Shown here in pieces: positions 7,546 to 14,549 of a DNA stretch of 30,065 nt. Under the pieces are notes generated by a model that saw only the letters and a program-made list of their open reading frames with translations, had not been told where the DNA came from and did not search any database. The stretch lies in the NCBI GenBank assembly GCA_900769345.1, contig CAAGGJ010000017.1, positions 1 to 30,065 of the forward strand, written 5' to 3'. Made by a program: the position numbers and the translations under genes. Source of the DNA: Bacteroidales bacterium (GTDB taxonomy: Bacteria > Bacteroidota > Bacteroidia > Bacteroidales > Muribaculaceae). The first letter of the stretch is position 1; the number at the start of each line of letters is the position of its first letter.

Positions 7546-8871
7546 ATGCCTCTACCCATAGCCGACACTCCACAAGGCATCACTCTACACGACTACCTGA
7601 GCCGTATTCGCCGCAACATCAACGGCGACCCTGAGCTGCAGCAACAATGGGTGATAGCCGAAATAAGCGATTTCAGAGTAAATCGACACTGCTATATGCA
7701 ACTCGTGGAGAAAGATGACCGGGGCAATACACGCGCCACCATCAAGGCCACCCTTTGGCAAAGTTCATACTTCTATATACAATCGAAATTCAGCCAAATA
7801 ACAGGCCAACAACTGGGCAATGGCATGAAAGTGATGCTTTGCCTATCGGCTAATATGAGCGAACAATACGGGCTCTCCGCCAATGTAACGGACATCTCGC
7901 CGGAATTCACTTTGGGCGATATGCAACGCATTCGTCGCGAGATTCTCGAACGCCTCACTCGTGAAGGCATCATCGATATGAATCGGGAATTGTCTATTCC
8001 ACAAAATCCGCAACGAATAGCAGTAATCTCTGCCCCGGGCGCTGCCGGTTATGGCGACTTCTGCAATCAACTCGCCGGCAACAAGCACGGATTGGTGTTC
8101 TACACTTGCCTCTTTGCCGCTTCGATGCAGGGAAAGGACACCGCTCCTACCGTTATTCGTGCCCTCGAGCGTATCAACGACCAATTCGAATTATTCGACT
8201 TGATAGTGATTATTCGCGGCGGTGGATCTACCAACGACCTCAACTCATTCGACAACTACGAACTCGCAGCCCACGTGGCAAATTCTAATCTGCCCGTTAT
8301 CACTGGCATCGGACACGAGCGCGACGTAACTGTGCTCGATTATGTGGCTGCCATCCCGGTTAAGACGCCTACAGCTGCCGCCGAATGGATTATCGGACGA
8401 TGCACCGACTGCCTGCTCTCGCTCGGCAACTTCTCCAACGAGATTTCCAACACCGTGTCATCGCACATTCGCGAGGAAAAGCAGCACCTCGAGTATTTCC
8501 GCTCCATTATCCCCGATGCTGCCAATGCTGTTTTCGATCGCCAAAGCATATTGCTGCGCCGATATATGTCGGAAATCCCTGCCATTGCCGGTGGCAGAAT
8601 CGCCACACAGCGTGCACAAATCGACCATTATGCTCAACGCATTGCCGACTCTGCTCGCAACATTGTTCTGCACGAGACAATGCGTCTCCAAAACCTCGCC
8701 GACAAAACCGAATTACTCTCACCACAGAACATACTCAATCGCGGCTACTCCATCACCACCGTCGATGGACACGCCGTAACCGATGCATCGCAAGTGAATC
8801 CCGGCGATACTGTCACCACTCGACTCAAGTCGGGACTTATAACTTCCACCGTCACTCAAACCATTAAGTAA
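7546..8871 (+). CDS. xseA: Exodeoxyribonuclease VII large subunit
   Basis: A 441-residue XseA, the catalytic subunit of exonuclease VII, which degrades single-stranded DNA to short oligonucleotides in either direction. The N-terminal ~120 residues are the OB-fold domain, with the AEISDFRVN..CYMQL segment at its core. The catalytic region shows GAAGYGD (D171), IIRGGGSTNDL (R224) and GIGHERDVTVLDY (H257, D260), which correspond to the residues proposed as active in the E. coli enzyme. A coiled region (about 280-400) would bind XseB. The C-terminal part LNRGYSITTVDG..V is typical. The gene lies between the DUF3256 gene (1 bp gap) and xseB (13 bp gap). Confidence 0.97.
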   Translation: MPLPIADTPQGITLHDYLSRIRRNINGDPELQQQWVIAEISDFRVNRHCYMQLVEKDDRGNTRATIKATLWQSSYFYIQSKFSQITGQQLGNGMKVMLCLSANMSEQYGLSANVTDISPEFTLGDMQRIRREILERLTREGIIDMNRELSIPQNPQRIAVISAPGAAGYGDFCNQLAGNKHGLVFYTCLFAASMQGKDTAPTVIRALERINDQFELFDLIVIIRGGGSTNDLNSFDNYELAAHVANSNLPVITGIGHERDVTVLDYVAAIPVKTPTAAAEWIIGRCTDCLLSLGNFSNEISNTVSSHIREEKQHLEYFRSIIPDAANAVFDRQSILLRRYMSEIPAIAGGRIATQRAQIDHYAQRIADSARNIVLHETMRLQNLADKTELLSPQNILNRGYSITTVDGHAVTDASQVNPGDTVTTRLKSGLITSTVTQTIK

Positions 8872-8884
8872 AAATAAAAAAGTT

Positions 8885-9091
8885 ATGAAAAAATTGCCAT
8901 CTACCTATAGCGAAGCCGTAACCGAACTCGAAGAAATAGTAAAGCAAATGCAAAGCAACGAGTGCTCTATCGACAACCTGTCGGAGCTCACCTCTCGTTC
9001 ACTCGAATTGCTGCAATTCTGTAAGGACAAACTCACCAAGACCGACGAAGAACTCAAGAAAATCTTCGCCAATCTCACCGACGAGAAGTAA
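8885..9091 (+). CDS. xseB: Exodeoxyribonuclease VII small subunit
   Basis: A 68-residue helical protein of normal XseB length. The sequence TYSEAVTELEEIVKQMQSNE matches the conserved start of the family (F/Y..A...LE.IV..LE), followed by the second helix SLELLQFCKDKLTKTDEEL. XseB forms a coiled complex with XseA and is needed for exonuclease VII activity and control. Its place 13 bp after xseA confirms the call. Confidence 0.95.
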   Translation: MKKLPSTYSEAVTELEEIVKQMQSNECSIDNLSELTSRSLELLQFCKDKLTKTDEELKKIFANLTDEK

Positions 9092-9116
9092 CTTGCCACT
9101 AAATGCATCATTGCGG

Positions 9117-9146
9117 CTGTCAATTAACGATTAACAGGTGATTTTT
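9117..9146 (+). terminator. Weak candidate terminator after xseB
   Basis: CTGTCAAT (9117-9124) and ATTAACAG (9130-9137) pair at 7 of 8 positions with a 5-nt loop. A run of five T residues follows at 9142-9146 after GTGA. The stem is AT-rich and the U-tract is displaced, so the terminator is doubtful. It would separate xseAB from the small basic gene. Confidence 0.3.
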
Positions 9147-9160
9147 CACAGTTTGGCTAG

Positions 9161-9243
9161 TAATTTGCAACTTGATAATGGTGATTAAACCAATCGGCGC
9201 ATTTTGTGTCGAATAGATACAATCCAAATCATTATCAACCGTT
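9161..9243 (+). promoter_or_regulatory. Leader with long-range inverted repeat upstream of the small basic gene
   Basis: A -7-like TAATTTG at 9161-9167 (one base shorter than TAnnTTTG) may be the promoter, though no good -33 TTG is seen at the right distance. Downstream, TTGATAATG (9172-9180) is repeated exactly inverted as CATTATCAA (9230-9238), ending 5 nt before the ATG at 9244. If transcribed, the two arms would form a 9-bp stem that closes a 49-nt loop and covers the start region. Confidence 0.35.
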
Positions 9244-9441
9244 ATGAAAAGCAAGAAGAAAAAGAGCTTTACGCTCCACGATTACGTAAAGGCTAACCGC
9301 AAGGCGAGCCGCGAGGCCGAAATCGAAGCATACGGCCACCCTATTTGCCACGTGCGAATACACAAGTCGAAGAAAATCTACTCCCGCAAGCGTATGAAGG
9401 CAGGTCGCCACGACGACCTGCCTTTTCTTTTGGCTTTATAA
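9244..9441 (+). CDS. Small, very basic protein; candidate ArfA/BrfA-like ribosome-rescue factor
   Basis: A 65-residue protein with many Lys/Arg/His residues, no signal peptide and no cysteine pair (one Cys). Blocks are KKKKSFTLHDYVKANRKASR (4-23) and HKSKKIYSRKRMKAG (40-54), then a short hydrophobic tail LPFLLAL. I recall similar short basic hypothetical proteins in Bacteroidales, but no characterised function. Codons 52-61 lie in a perfect terminator hairpin (9397-9424) followed by TTCTTTT, while the stop codon is at 9439-9441. A transcript ended there has no stop codon and would yield a protein of about 60-62 residues without the hydrophobic tail. This matches the gene layout of E. coli arfA and B. 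subtilis brfA. The functional call is inference; presence of a real gene is well supported by the basic conserved-looking sequence. Confidence 0.8.
   Translation: MKSKKKKSFTLHDYVKANRKASREAEIEAYGHPICHVRIHKSKKIYSRKRMKAGRHDDLPFLLAL
9397..9430 (+). terminator. Intrinsic terminator embedded in the coding sequence of the small basic gene
   Basis: AAGGCAGGTCG (9397-9407) and CGACCTGCCTT (9414-9424) form a perfect 11-bp stem with a 6-nt loop CCACGA. The next bases are TTCTTTT, giving a U-rich stretch TTTTCTTTT across 9423-9430 at the base of the stem. The structure lies wholly before the in-frame TAA at 9439-9441. On the minus strand the same stem is not followed by T residues, so it acts for plus-strand transcription. 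No other terminator was found for this gene before the convergent gene that ends at 9506. Confidence 0.85.
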
Positions 9442-9480
9442 TGTCCGATAGTGTTTTTGGGAGGCAAAGAAATGCCTGTT

Positions 9481-9498
9481 GTGATATATTTGTATCAC
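9481..9498. other. Small hairpin between convergent genes
   Basis: GTGATA (9481-9486) and TATCAC (9493-9498) form a 6-bp stem with a 6-nt loop. It lies just past the stop of the solute-binding protein gene (minus strand). No T-run follows in either direction, so a terminator role is unproven. Confidence 0.3.
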
Positions 9499-9505
9499 CA
9501 TGAGT

Positions 9506-10330
9506 CTACTCAAGGTATCTTGCAAGCAGATGGCTGTATTCGGGAGTTTGCTTCACGTCGCTCAGCCAGGCATTCACATTGCTTTGCAATTCGGTATTAT
9601 CGATGCGGAATGCCCATGCCTGAATCTGCGAGAAACTGATTGAAGTGCTAACATCCACATTCTTATAGTTTTGCGCCATATTTTGCGCTATTTTGCCATT
9701 TATCACTGCATAATCTATCTCTCCTGTGGCTACTTGCAGGAACAGTTGCTCCGGACCATAGAGTTCATCCTCAGCGACATAGATGGTGTCGCCTATCTCT
9801 TGGCTAAGGTTGGCAATGCGATTTTTCATAGGCGAATCCATCACCACATGCACAGTGACACCGGCAAGGTAGAGCTGATTCTTTATCTTCACTTGCCCTA
9901 ACGAATCCTTGCGCTGCACAAGCACTTGCTTATCGATATACACCTCATCGGAGAACAGCAATTTTGCTCGATTTTCCTTAGTTACAGGGAATTGAGCCAC
10001 TATCATATCCACTTTCCGGGCTTCGAGATCTTCTACAGCCTTGTGCAATGCCACCACAGGATAGAATTTCACCGGACGACCCACGCGATATGAGATAAGG
10101 CGAATAAGATCGTAGTTAAACCCGCCAAGTGTATCGGCATAGGTGTAGCACATCAGCGGAGAATATTCTATTGCCACGCGTATGGTATCGTCGTCGGCAC
10201 TCCGCTCGCCTGCATTTGTGATGCCGGAGTTGGCGCAATGCCTGAGCATAGCCATCATAGTCACCGCCGCCACAAGCAGCACCAAGTAAACCACAGGTTG
10301 ACCCTTTTTCAATTTCACCGGTTCTCTCAT
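9506..10330 (-). CDS. Membrane-anchored family 3 solute-binding protein
   Basis: A 274-residue protein with one N-terminal membrane segment (about residues 13-30, PVVYLVLLVAAVTMMAML) after a short basic stretch. It is thus probably anchored in the inner membrane and faces the periplasm. The rest is a PF00497-type solute-binding fold: IRVAIEYSPLMCY, then GGFNYDLIRLISYRVGRPVKF, AVEDLEARKVDMIVAQFPVT and SDEVYIDKQVLVQRKDS. This resembles the N-terminal regulatory module of the lytic transglycosylase MltF, but the transglycosylase domain is absent. No ABC permease or ATPase lies nearby. The gene starts 12 bp after the porin stop, so both are probably one transcript. The ligand is unknown. Confidence 0.88.
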   Translation of the reverse strand: MREPVKLKKGQPVVYLVLLVAAVTMMAMLRHCANSGITNAGERSADDDTIRVAIEYSPLMCYTYADTLGGFNYDLIRLISYRVGRPVKFYPVVALHKAVEDLEARKVDMIVAQFPVTKENRAKLLFSDEVYIDKQVLVQRKDSLGQVKIKNQLYLAGVTVHVVMDSPMKNRIANLSQEIGDTIYVAEDELYGPEQLFLQVATGEIDYAVINGKIAQNMAQNYKNVDVSTSISFSQIQAWAFRIDNTELQSNVNAWLSDVKQTPEYSHLLARYLE

Positions 10331-10342
10331 ATACGATAACTT

Positions 10343-12331
10343 TTAATTGGTAAAATCTACCGACACTCCCATCTGCAAACGTCGCGGATTGAGTGGATAG
10401 TGTGGCGATGCAAAATAATTATCGCCACCAAACATTCCTTGATTGAAGTGAGTCATTGCCACAAAGAAGCGGGTTTTCTTCAACTTAAAGTTGGCATACA
10501 CATTCATAAAAGCAAAGTTTCCGCACTTTTGCTCCTGCTGGGTGTGGAATGTCATAGTGGCAGGATTATAGCGTGGTGCATAATACTCTGTGTAGTAGTT
10601 GCAATCCACACCGAGCTGCACTTTCAGCACGCGAGCTATGGCAAAATTGAGATATAGATTGCTGTATACCGCCAGTTTTGGCAATGCCAGCACGTTCTCG
10701 TTTGATGTAGTTTGATAGGTAATCACATTATCCCAATTGAACGAGCCAAATCGCAGTCGCTGATCGAGCGTTGCACTGAATACATGCACTGCCGAACTCG
10801 ACTGCGTGGGCAATCCGTCATTGCCGAAATAGACGTAATTCTGAAGTGTTTCGTATCCGGCATTGATGCAAGTAGCAGTCTGTGGCACAAAGAGTTCACC
10901 ACCTGCTCTAAAGCGTCGCACCTTACCAAGATCGCTATTCCACACATAGTGGTTGGAGCGATAGTGCTTCATAAAGTAAGGCGCTTCTTCGTTCTTAAAA
11001 TAGCCGTATGCGCTCACTCTCACCGAGTCGCCGAAGAGTTTCATGCGTGTGTGCACATTGCCTTTCACACTCACATCGCCCACCACGGCTCCTATCAAGC
11101 CAAATCGGCCATCCACATCGTAAGTCAAAATCGAGCCGTGGCGCTTAGTAAGCTGTCCGCCCACCCACAGCACATTCTCAGTCTCATAGTCGGGCACAGC
11201 CATACCTTCGGGTATCTGTGTCAACCCCGATTCGGGGTCGAAATTTGCCGAGATGCTATCGATGGTCTGAGTATATTTCCTGATTTCGTGCGTTGCGTAA
11301 GCCGAAACGCCGAATTTTGCCCATTCATGCGACCCTTCGAGCAAATCCACTCCGAATGTATTGGTCAACTTCCACATTTTGGTATTGTCGTCCGAACCGT
11401 TGTTGCTGAGATAGTTGGCATTGAAATATTGAGTATCCTGAGTGGCATTATCGTTAAGATACATGTGCTTACCGTATTTATACTTCATTGTCCATATAAA
11501 ACTGGTAACCGGCACATATTCTTTCATCTCCATCACGGTGTCGGGCAGCGAATCGGTCCAATGGCGATAGTAGCCCACCTTGTAGCGATGATTCATATAG
11601 AATTCTTTGCCCCAAATCTGCGAGTGTGCAGCCGAAAAATGCGTAGGAATGGTCTTGGTATCCACCTTGGTCACGCCTCCTTGCACCACCGCAGGGTCGG
11701 TGATATAACGGTCGTCGACGATACCTCCACTCTCCTTGTTGAGCATATTGTAATTATTGAAAAAGGTCTGCATCTCATAGCGGTCACCGATATAAGAGCC
11801 GAACAAGCGCCATGTAAAATCCTTATCGGCTTTTGCATCGTAAGAACCTTTGCTATAGAGATAATCCACAGCTGCACCTATTTGTATGGCTTTGTTCACA
11901 TTACCCGAAAATTCGGTCTGAAAACGGTCCTGGTTGGAATTACGGTTTCCTCCGAATGTATACGACATAAGCGTCATAGGTATTCGGGTGTTGTAATACA
12001 CTTGCTTTGCCACCGAAGGAAGCCATGCCTCAAGGGCATCTTCGAAGAAAAAGTCGGATGTGGCTGAACGCTCAAAAAATATCTGATTCTGCCCTTCGGC
12101 TCCATAATTACCTGTTGTGGCATAAGCATGACTCACAAGCGACGGTATTGCAGTGCGATAATAATTATACTGCAAAGTGTCGATTGTGCCTGGGAAATGC
12201 AGTCCCAATGGCTCCGATATAGTCCACGCATACGAAGGAGCCACTTTTTGGCGCTTTGCTGCCAGCATACCCACGGCACTTGTAAGCATGCACAGCACCA
12301 TCGCCGTTATCATTATCTTTGTTTTACTCAT
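10343..12331 (-). CDS. Putative outer-membrane porin (Porin_10-like)
   Basis: A 662-residue outer-membrane barrel candidate. The ATG at 12331 (MSKTKIMITAMVLCMLTSAVGMLA) gives a signal peptide. An upstream in-frame start would add 17 residues and would overlap the promoter. The mature start, with WTISEPLGLHFPGTIDTLQYNYY, and the later segment GQNQIFFERS are typical of Bacteroidetes proteins annotated as putative porins. Alternating strands rich in Tyr, Phe, Trp and Asn run to the end, and the protein finishes RRLQMGVSVDFTN, a typical last barrel strand. It is the first gene of a unit with the solute-binding protein gene 12 bp downstream. Substrate specificity cannot be read from the sequence. 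Confidence 0.87.
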   Translation of the reverse strand: MSKTKIMITAMVLCMLTSAVGMLAAKRQKVAPSYAWTISEPLGLHFPGTIDTLQYNYYRTAIPSLVSHAYATTGNYGAEGQNQIFFERSATSDFFFEDALEAWLPSVAKQVYYNTRIPMTLMSYTFGGNRNSNQDRFQTEFSGNVNKAIQIGAAVDYLYSKGSYDAKADKDFTWRLFGSYIGDRYEMQTFFNNYNMLNKESGGIVDDRYITDPAVVQGGVTKVDTKTIPTHFSAAHSQIWGKEFYMNHRYKVGYYRHWTDSLPDTVMEMKEYVPVTSFIWTMKYKYGKHMYLNDNATQDTQYFNANYLSNNGSDDNTKMWKLTNTFGVDLLEGSHEWAKFGVSAYATHEIRKYTQTIDSISANFDPESGLTQIPEGMAVPDYETENVLWVGGQLTKRHGSILTYDVDGRFGLIGAVVGDVSVKGNVHTRMKLFGDSVRVSAYGYFKNEEAPYFMKHYRSNHYVWNSDLGKVRRFRAGGELFVPQTATCINAGYETLQNYVYFGNDGLPTQSSSAVHVFSATLDQRLRFGSFNWDNVITYQTTSNENVLALPKLAVYSNLYLNFAIARVLKVQLGVDCNYYTEYYAPRYNPATMTFHTQQEQKCGNFAFMNVYANFKLKKTRFFVAMTHFNQGMFGGDNYFASPHYPLNPRRLQMGVSVDFTN

Positions 12332-12351
12332 TGTCTGATTTTTAGCAATCA

Positions 12352-12383
12352 CAAAATTACTAAAATATATCTTGCCACACAAA
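12352..12383 (-). promoter_or_regulatory. Promoter of the porin / solute-binding protein unit
   Basis: On the minus strand TTTG (12383-12380) is followed after exactly 20 bp by TAATTTTG (12359-12352), a full match to TTTG-N19-21-TAnnTTTG. Transcription would start near 12345, about 14 nt before the ATG at 12331. This is one of the clearest promoters in the window. Confidence 0.75.
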
Positions 12384-12507
12384 ACTATTAGATATTTCTA
12401 ACTCTTTTACTCGTCTTTAATCACTCAGCAACGGCTTCGAAGGTTCCTATTAGCTGCTCTTTCATAGATCTTTCGCGCTCGCCAAGCAAAAATTTGAAGC
12501 AAAAGGG

Positions 12508-12537
12508 TTGGTAATTCAAAAATATTTTGTAATTTTG
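12508..12537 (+). promoter_or_regulatory. Promoter of tRNA-Leu
   Basis: TTG at 12508-12510, a 19-bp spacer, and TAATTTTG at 12530-12537 match the Bacteroidetes consensus exactly. Predicted transcription start is near 12544, about 5 nt before the mature tRNA 5' end. Confidence 0.75.
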
Positions 12538-12548
12538 CATCACGATTT

Positions 12549-12630
12549 GCGCATGTGGCGTAATTGGTAGCCGCGCTAGACTTAGGATCTAGTGCCGAGA
12601 GGCGTGGGGGTTCGAGTCCCTTCATGCGCA
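12549..12630 (+). tRNA. tRNA-Leu (anticodon UAG)
   Basis: The acceptor arm GCGCATG (12549-12555) pairs with CATGCGC (12623-12629), with discriminator A at 12630. The anticodon stem CTAGA/TCTAG encloses the loop CTTAGGA, so the anticodon is TAG, which reads CUN leucine codons. A long variable arm (TGCCGAGAGGCGT) marks a class II tRNA, as expected for leucine. The T arm has the TTCGAGT loop with two G-U pairs in its stem. The next bases are CCT, so the full CCA end is not encoded and must be added after transcription. It stands alone, with its own promoter and terminator. Confidence 0.96.
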
Positions 12631-12644
12631 CCTAAGCAAATCAT

Positions 12645-12677
12645 AAAAAAGCATCGAGTAATTCGATGCTTTTTTTG
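12645..12677. terminator. Bidirectional terminator between tRNA-Leu and cotH
   Basis: GCATCGA (12651-12657) and TCGATGC (12663-12669) form a perfect 7-bp stem with a 5-nt loop. It is flanked by six A residues on the left and an eight-T run on the right (12670-12677), so it has a U-tract in both directions. It ends the tRNA transcript on the plus strand and can end the long minus-strand unit finishing with the CotH gene, whose stop lies 48 bp away. Confidence 0.9.
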
Positions 12678-12724
12678 TTTCCTTATATTTCATTCAACCG
12701 CTGACCCGAAATTGTGGGTTCTGA

Positions 12725-14533
12725 TTATCTCACCATCACCTTAGTGCTATATTCTCCGGCTCGCACTATATACACTCCCTGGGCAAGCGGTAGACTAATT
12801 GCGCACGCCACACTGCCTGCATAGCAGCATCGGCCATCGACTGCATACACTGCCACTTGCATACGGCATGGTGTAGCAATGTAGAGAGTGCCTGCCGATG
12901 CCGTTACTTCGAGTCGTGGCTCCAACATGGTTATCTCTTCACGGCTCGACTCGTTGCTGCAGAGTCGGATAATAATCTTATCACCTTCCTTACGCAAGGT
13001 TACGGTGATGTCGCGCAGTTCTTGCGTCGATTCAAACTTGATATCGCCATTGGTGGTGATACCGAGTTCATAATCGCTGTCGAGAGTGAGATAACTGCCA
13101 TTCGAGCCGTATTCTATGCCGCCCCATTGTTGTTGCCCCAATATTTTAAATCCTTTGGTCATCTTTTCCACATGGTTGAGATGCAGGCTATAAGTGTCGG
13201 TTGTGGCATCGTAGCCAAACATAGGCGCCTGAGCGGGTTGCCAAGCTCCAAGTTCATCACAAGCGCCACACATATAATAAGCCTGCGGTGCATCCTCACC
13301 TCGCCACTGACTGTCGAGCCACGATATTTTCCCACGAAGCTTATTCAGATATGTGTTTCGCGATTTGTTCATATCACTATTGCCGTAGGCTGTCCATCGC
13401 TGATAATCAGTAGCAGCTGCGTCCCATATTTGCAACAAAAAATCATCGATAAAATCGTCGAGCGTTACCGATGCGGTCATAAATGTTGCCCAGTGCTTCT
13501 TCACAGCATCTTGAAATGCCCGAAACTTGGCTATCTCCCCTATCCAATGCTGATGAAACGGAGGATTGCTGTAAACAAACGCCGAGAGGGTATTGCGACG
13601 GAACGAATTGCCAAAATCCCACACGGGGCCAAACTTCATCTTTGTGTTCTCGCCACGCTCTTTGTGCCAATAGCAACTGCCGTGAAACGATTCGCAATTG
13701 TCAACTACTTCTTGCACAATATAGAATTTGGCAAGTTCATCGATATCGATATATTCCTGCCAGCGAGTTGATGTCTTGTCGTCATCGAAGATAGATTCGT
13801 TGGCTTCTTGCACCAAATTTTGCAGATAGGCGGTCTGCTCTGCCGACAGAAATTCGGGCGATTTGTGCGTAAATCGCATGGTCTCATTATCACCGTCGGT
13901 GATTTTTATCTGCTCGGTTTCGTCGTAATTATCTATCTCCACCAGCCATCCACCGGTGATGTTTTCGGCAAGTGTCTCATAATCATCTTGCTCGGTGATG
14001 TTAACGCGCTCGGCATCTACGCGGATGTGTTCGGTGAGCATATATAGTCCGCGATACTCGCCATTGAGCACCAATTCACACGGCTGCTGCGCGGGCGTAT
14101 ATTCAAGTCCGAGGCGACGACTCACCTCAAACCCCACCGTATTGCGCAGAAAAGCCAAATCATCGTCGGCATGTGCCAAAAGTGCAAAATGCTTGTTTTT
14201 CTTCATACCAAGCAATGGCGCTTTTGCTGCCAACTTCAGTCGATATGGTTTCTTGTCGAAACTTTTCCAAGTGTAATTACCGCGACCTTTTATCTGTAGA
14301 TCAAGCGGAGCATCGGCACTGCCTAAATCTTCAAATCCCTCCACGCCATTAGCATCAACATATAATGTGGCTGTGAGATATTCCTCAGTCGATGTAACAG
14401 CCTCGCCGCCTGCGGTGTTGATATATATCACAGGCAGTGTACCCGAAGGCTCAATAGCTTGAGCACAAACAGGACAAATAGCTGACAGTGCAGCTAATGC
14501 AAACAAGTAACAGGCTAATAAGGTATTTTTCAT
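12725..14533 (-). CDS. CotH-domain secreted protein with T9SS-type C-terminal domain
   Basis: A 602-residue protein with a signal peptide (cleavage near VCAQA, residue 26). Residues of about 30-360 form a CotH domain. Landmarks are LQIKGRGNYTWKSFDKKPYR, LNGEYRGLYMLTEHIR and GPVWDFGNSFRRN. In Bacillus spores CotH is a protein kinase of the coat; in Bacteroidetes the role of CotH proteins is unknown. The WDFG segment has Gly where some CotH proteins have a second Asp, so kinase activity should not be assumed. The C-terminus ends LPLAQGVYIVRAGEYSTKVMVR, a T9SS type A-like sorting end, which fits the sprA gene encoded upstream on the same strand. It is the last gene of its operon, 16 bp after the M16 peptidase. 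Confidence 0.9.
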   Translation of the reverse strand: MKNTLLACYLFALAALSAICPVCAQAIEPSGTLPVIYINTAGGEAVTSTEEYLTATLYVDANGVEGFEDLGSADAPLDLQIKGRGNYTWKSFDKKPYRLKLAAKAPLLGMKKNKHFALLAHADDDLAFLRNTVGFEVSRRLGLEYTPAQQPCELVLNGEYRGLYMLTEHIRVDAERVNITEQDDYETLAENITGGWLVEIDNYDETEQIKITDGDNETMRFTHKSPEFLSAEQTAYLQNLVQEANESIFDDDKTSTRWQEYIDIDELAKFYIVQEVVDNCESFHGSCYWHKERGENTKMKFGPVWDFGNSFRRNTLSAFVYSNPPFHQHWIGEIAKFRAFQDAVKKHWATFMTASVTLDDFIDDFLLQIWDAAATDYQRWTAYGNSDMNKSRNTYLNKLRGKISWLDSQWRGEDAPQAYYMCGACDELGAWQPAQAPMFGYDATTDTYSLHLNHVEKMTKGFKILGQQQWGGIEYGSNGSYLTLDSDYELGITTNGDIKFESTQELRDITVTLRKEGDKIIIRLCSNESSREEITMLEPRLEVTASAGTLYIATPCRMQVAVYAVDGRCCYAGSVACAISLPLAQGVYIVRAGEYSTKVMVR

Positions 14534-14549
14534 TAGAGTAGATAATTAT

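Noticed and set aside
9397..9424. The same hairpin as a terminator for the minus-strand solute-binding gene
   Set aside because: Read on the minus strand the stem is followed by CATACGC with no T-run, and it lies over 80 bp past that stop.
10712..12067. A 451-codon open frame on the plus strand opposite the porin gene
   Set aside because: It is His- and Ile-rich with no recognisable domain, lacks a promoter, and mirrors the porin codons. The porin has a signal peptide, barrel strands and a promoter.
12425..12631. A 68-residue minus-strand reading frame (MRMKGLEPPRLSALDPKSSA...) over the tRNA
   Set aside because: It is the antisense of tRNA-Leu and its promoter. Such MKGLEPPRLS proteins are a well-known false prediction over tRNA-Leu genes.
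12857..13771. A 304-codon open frame opposite the CotH gene, and similar long frames opposite sprA, mrp, the helicase and the subtilases
   Set aside because: All lie antisense to well-supported genes and have unnatural composition. They arise from codon bias of the true genes.
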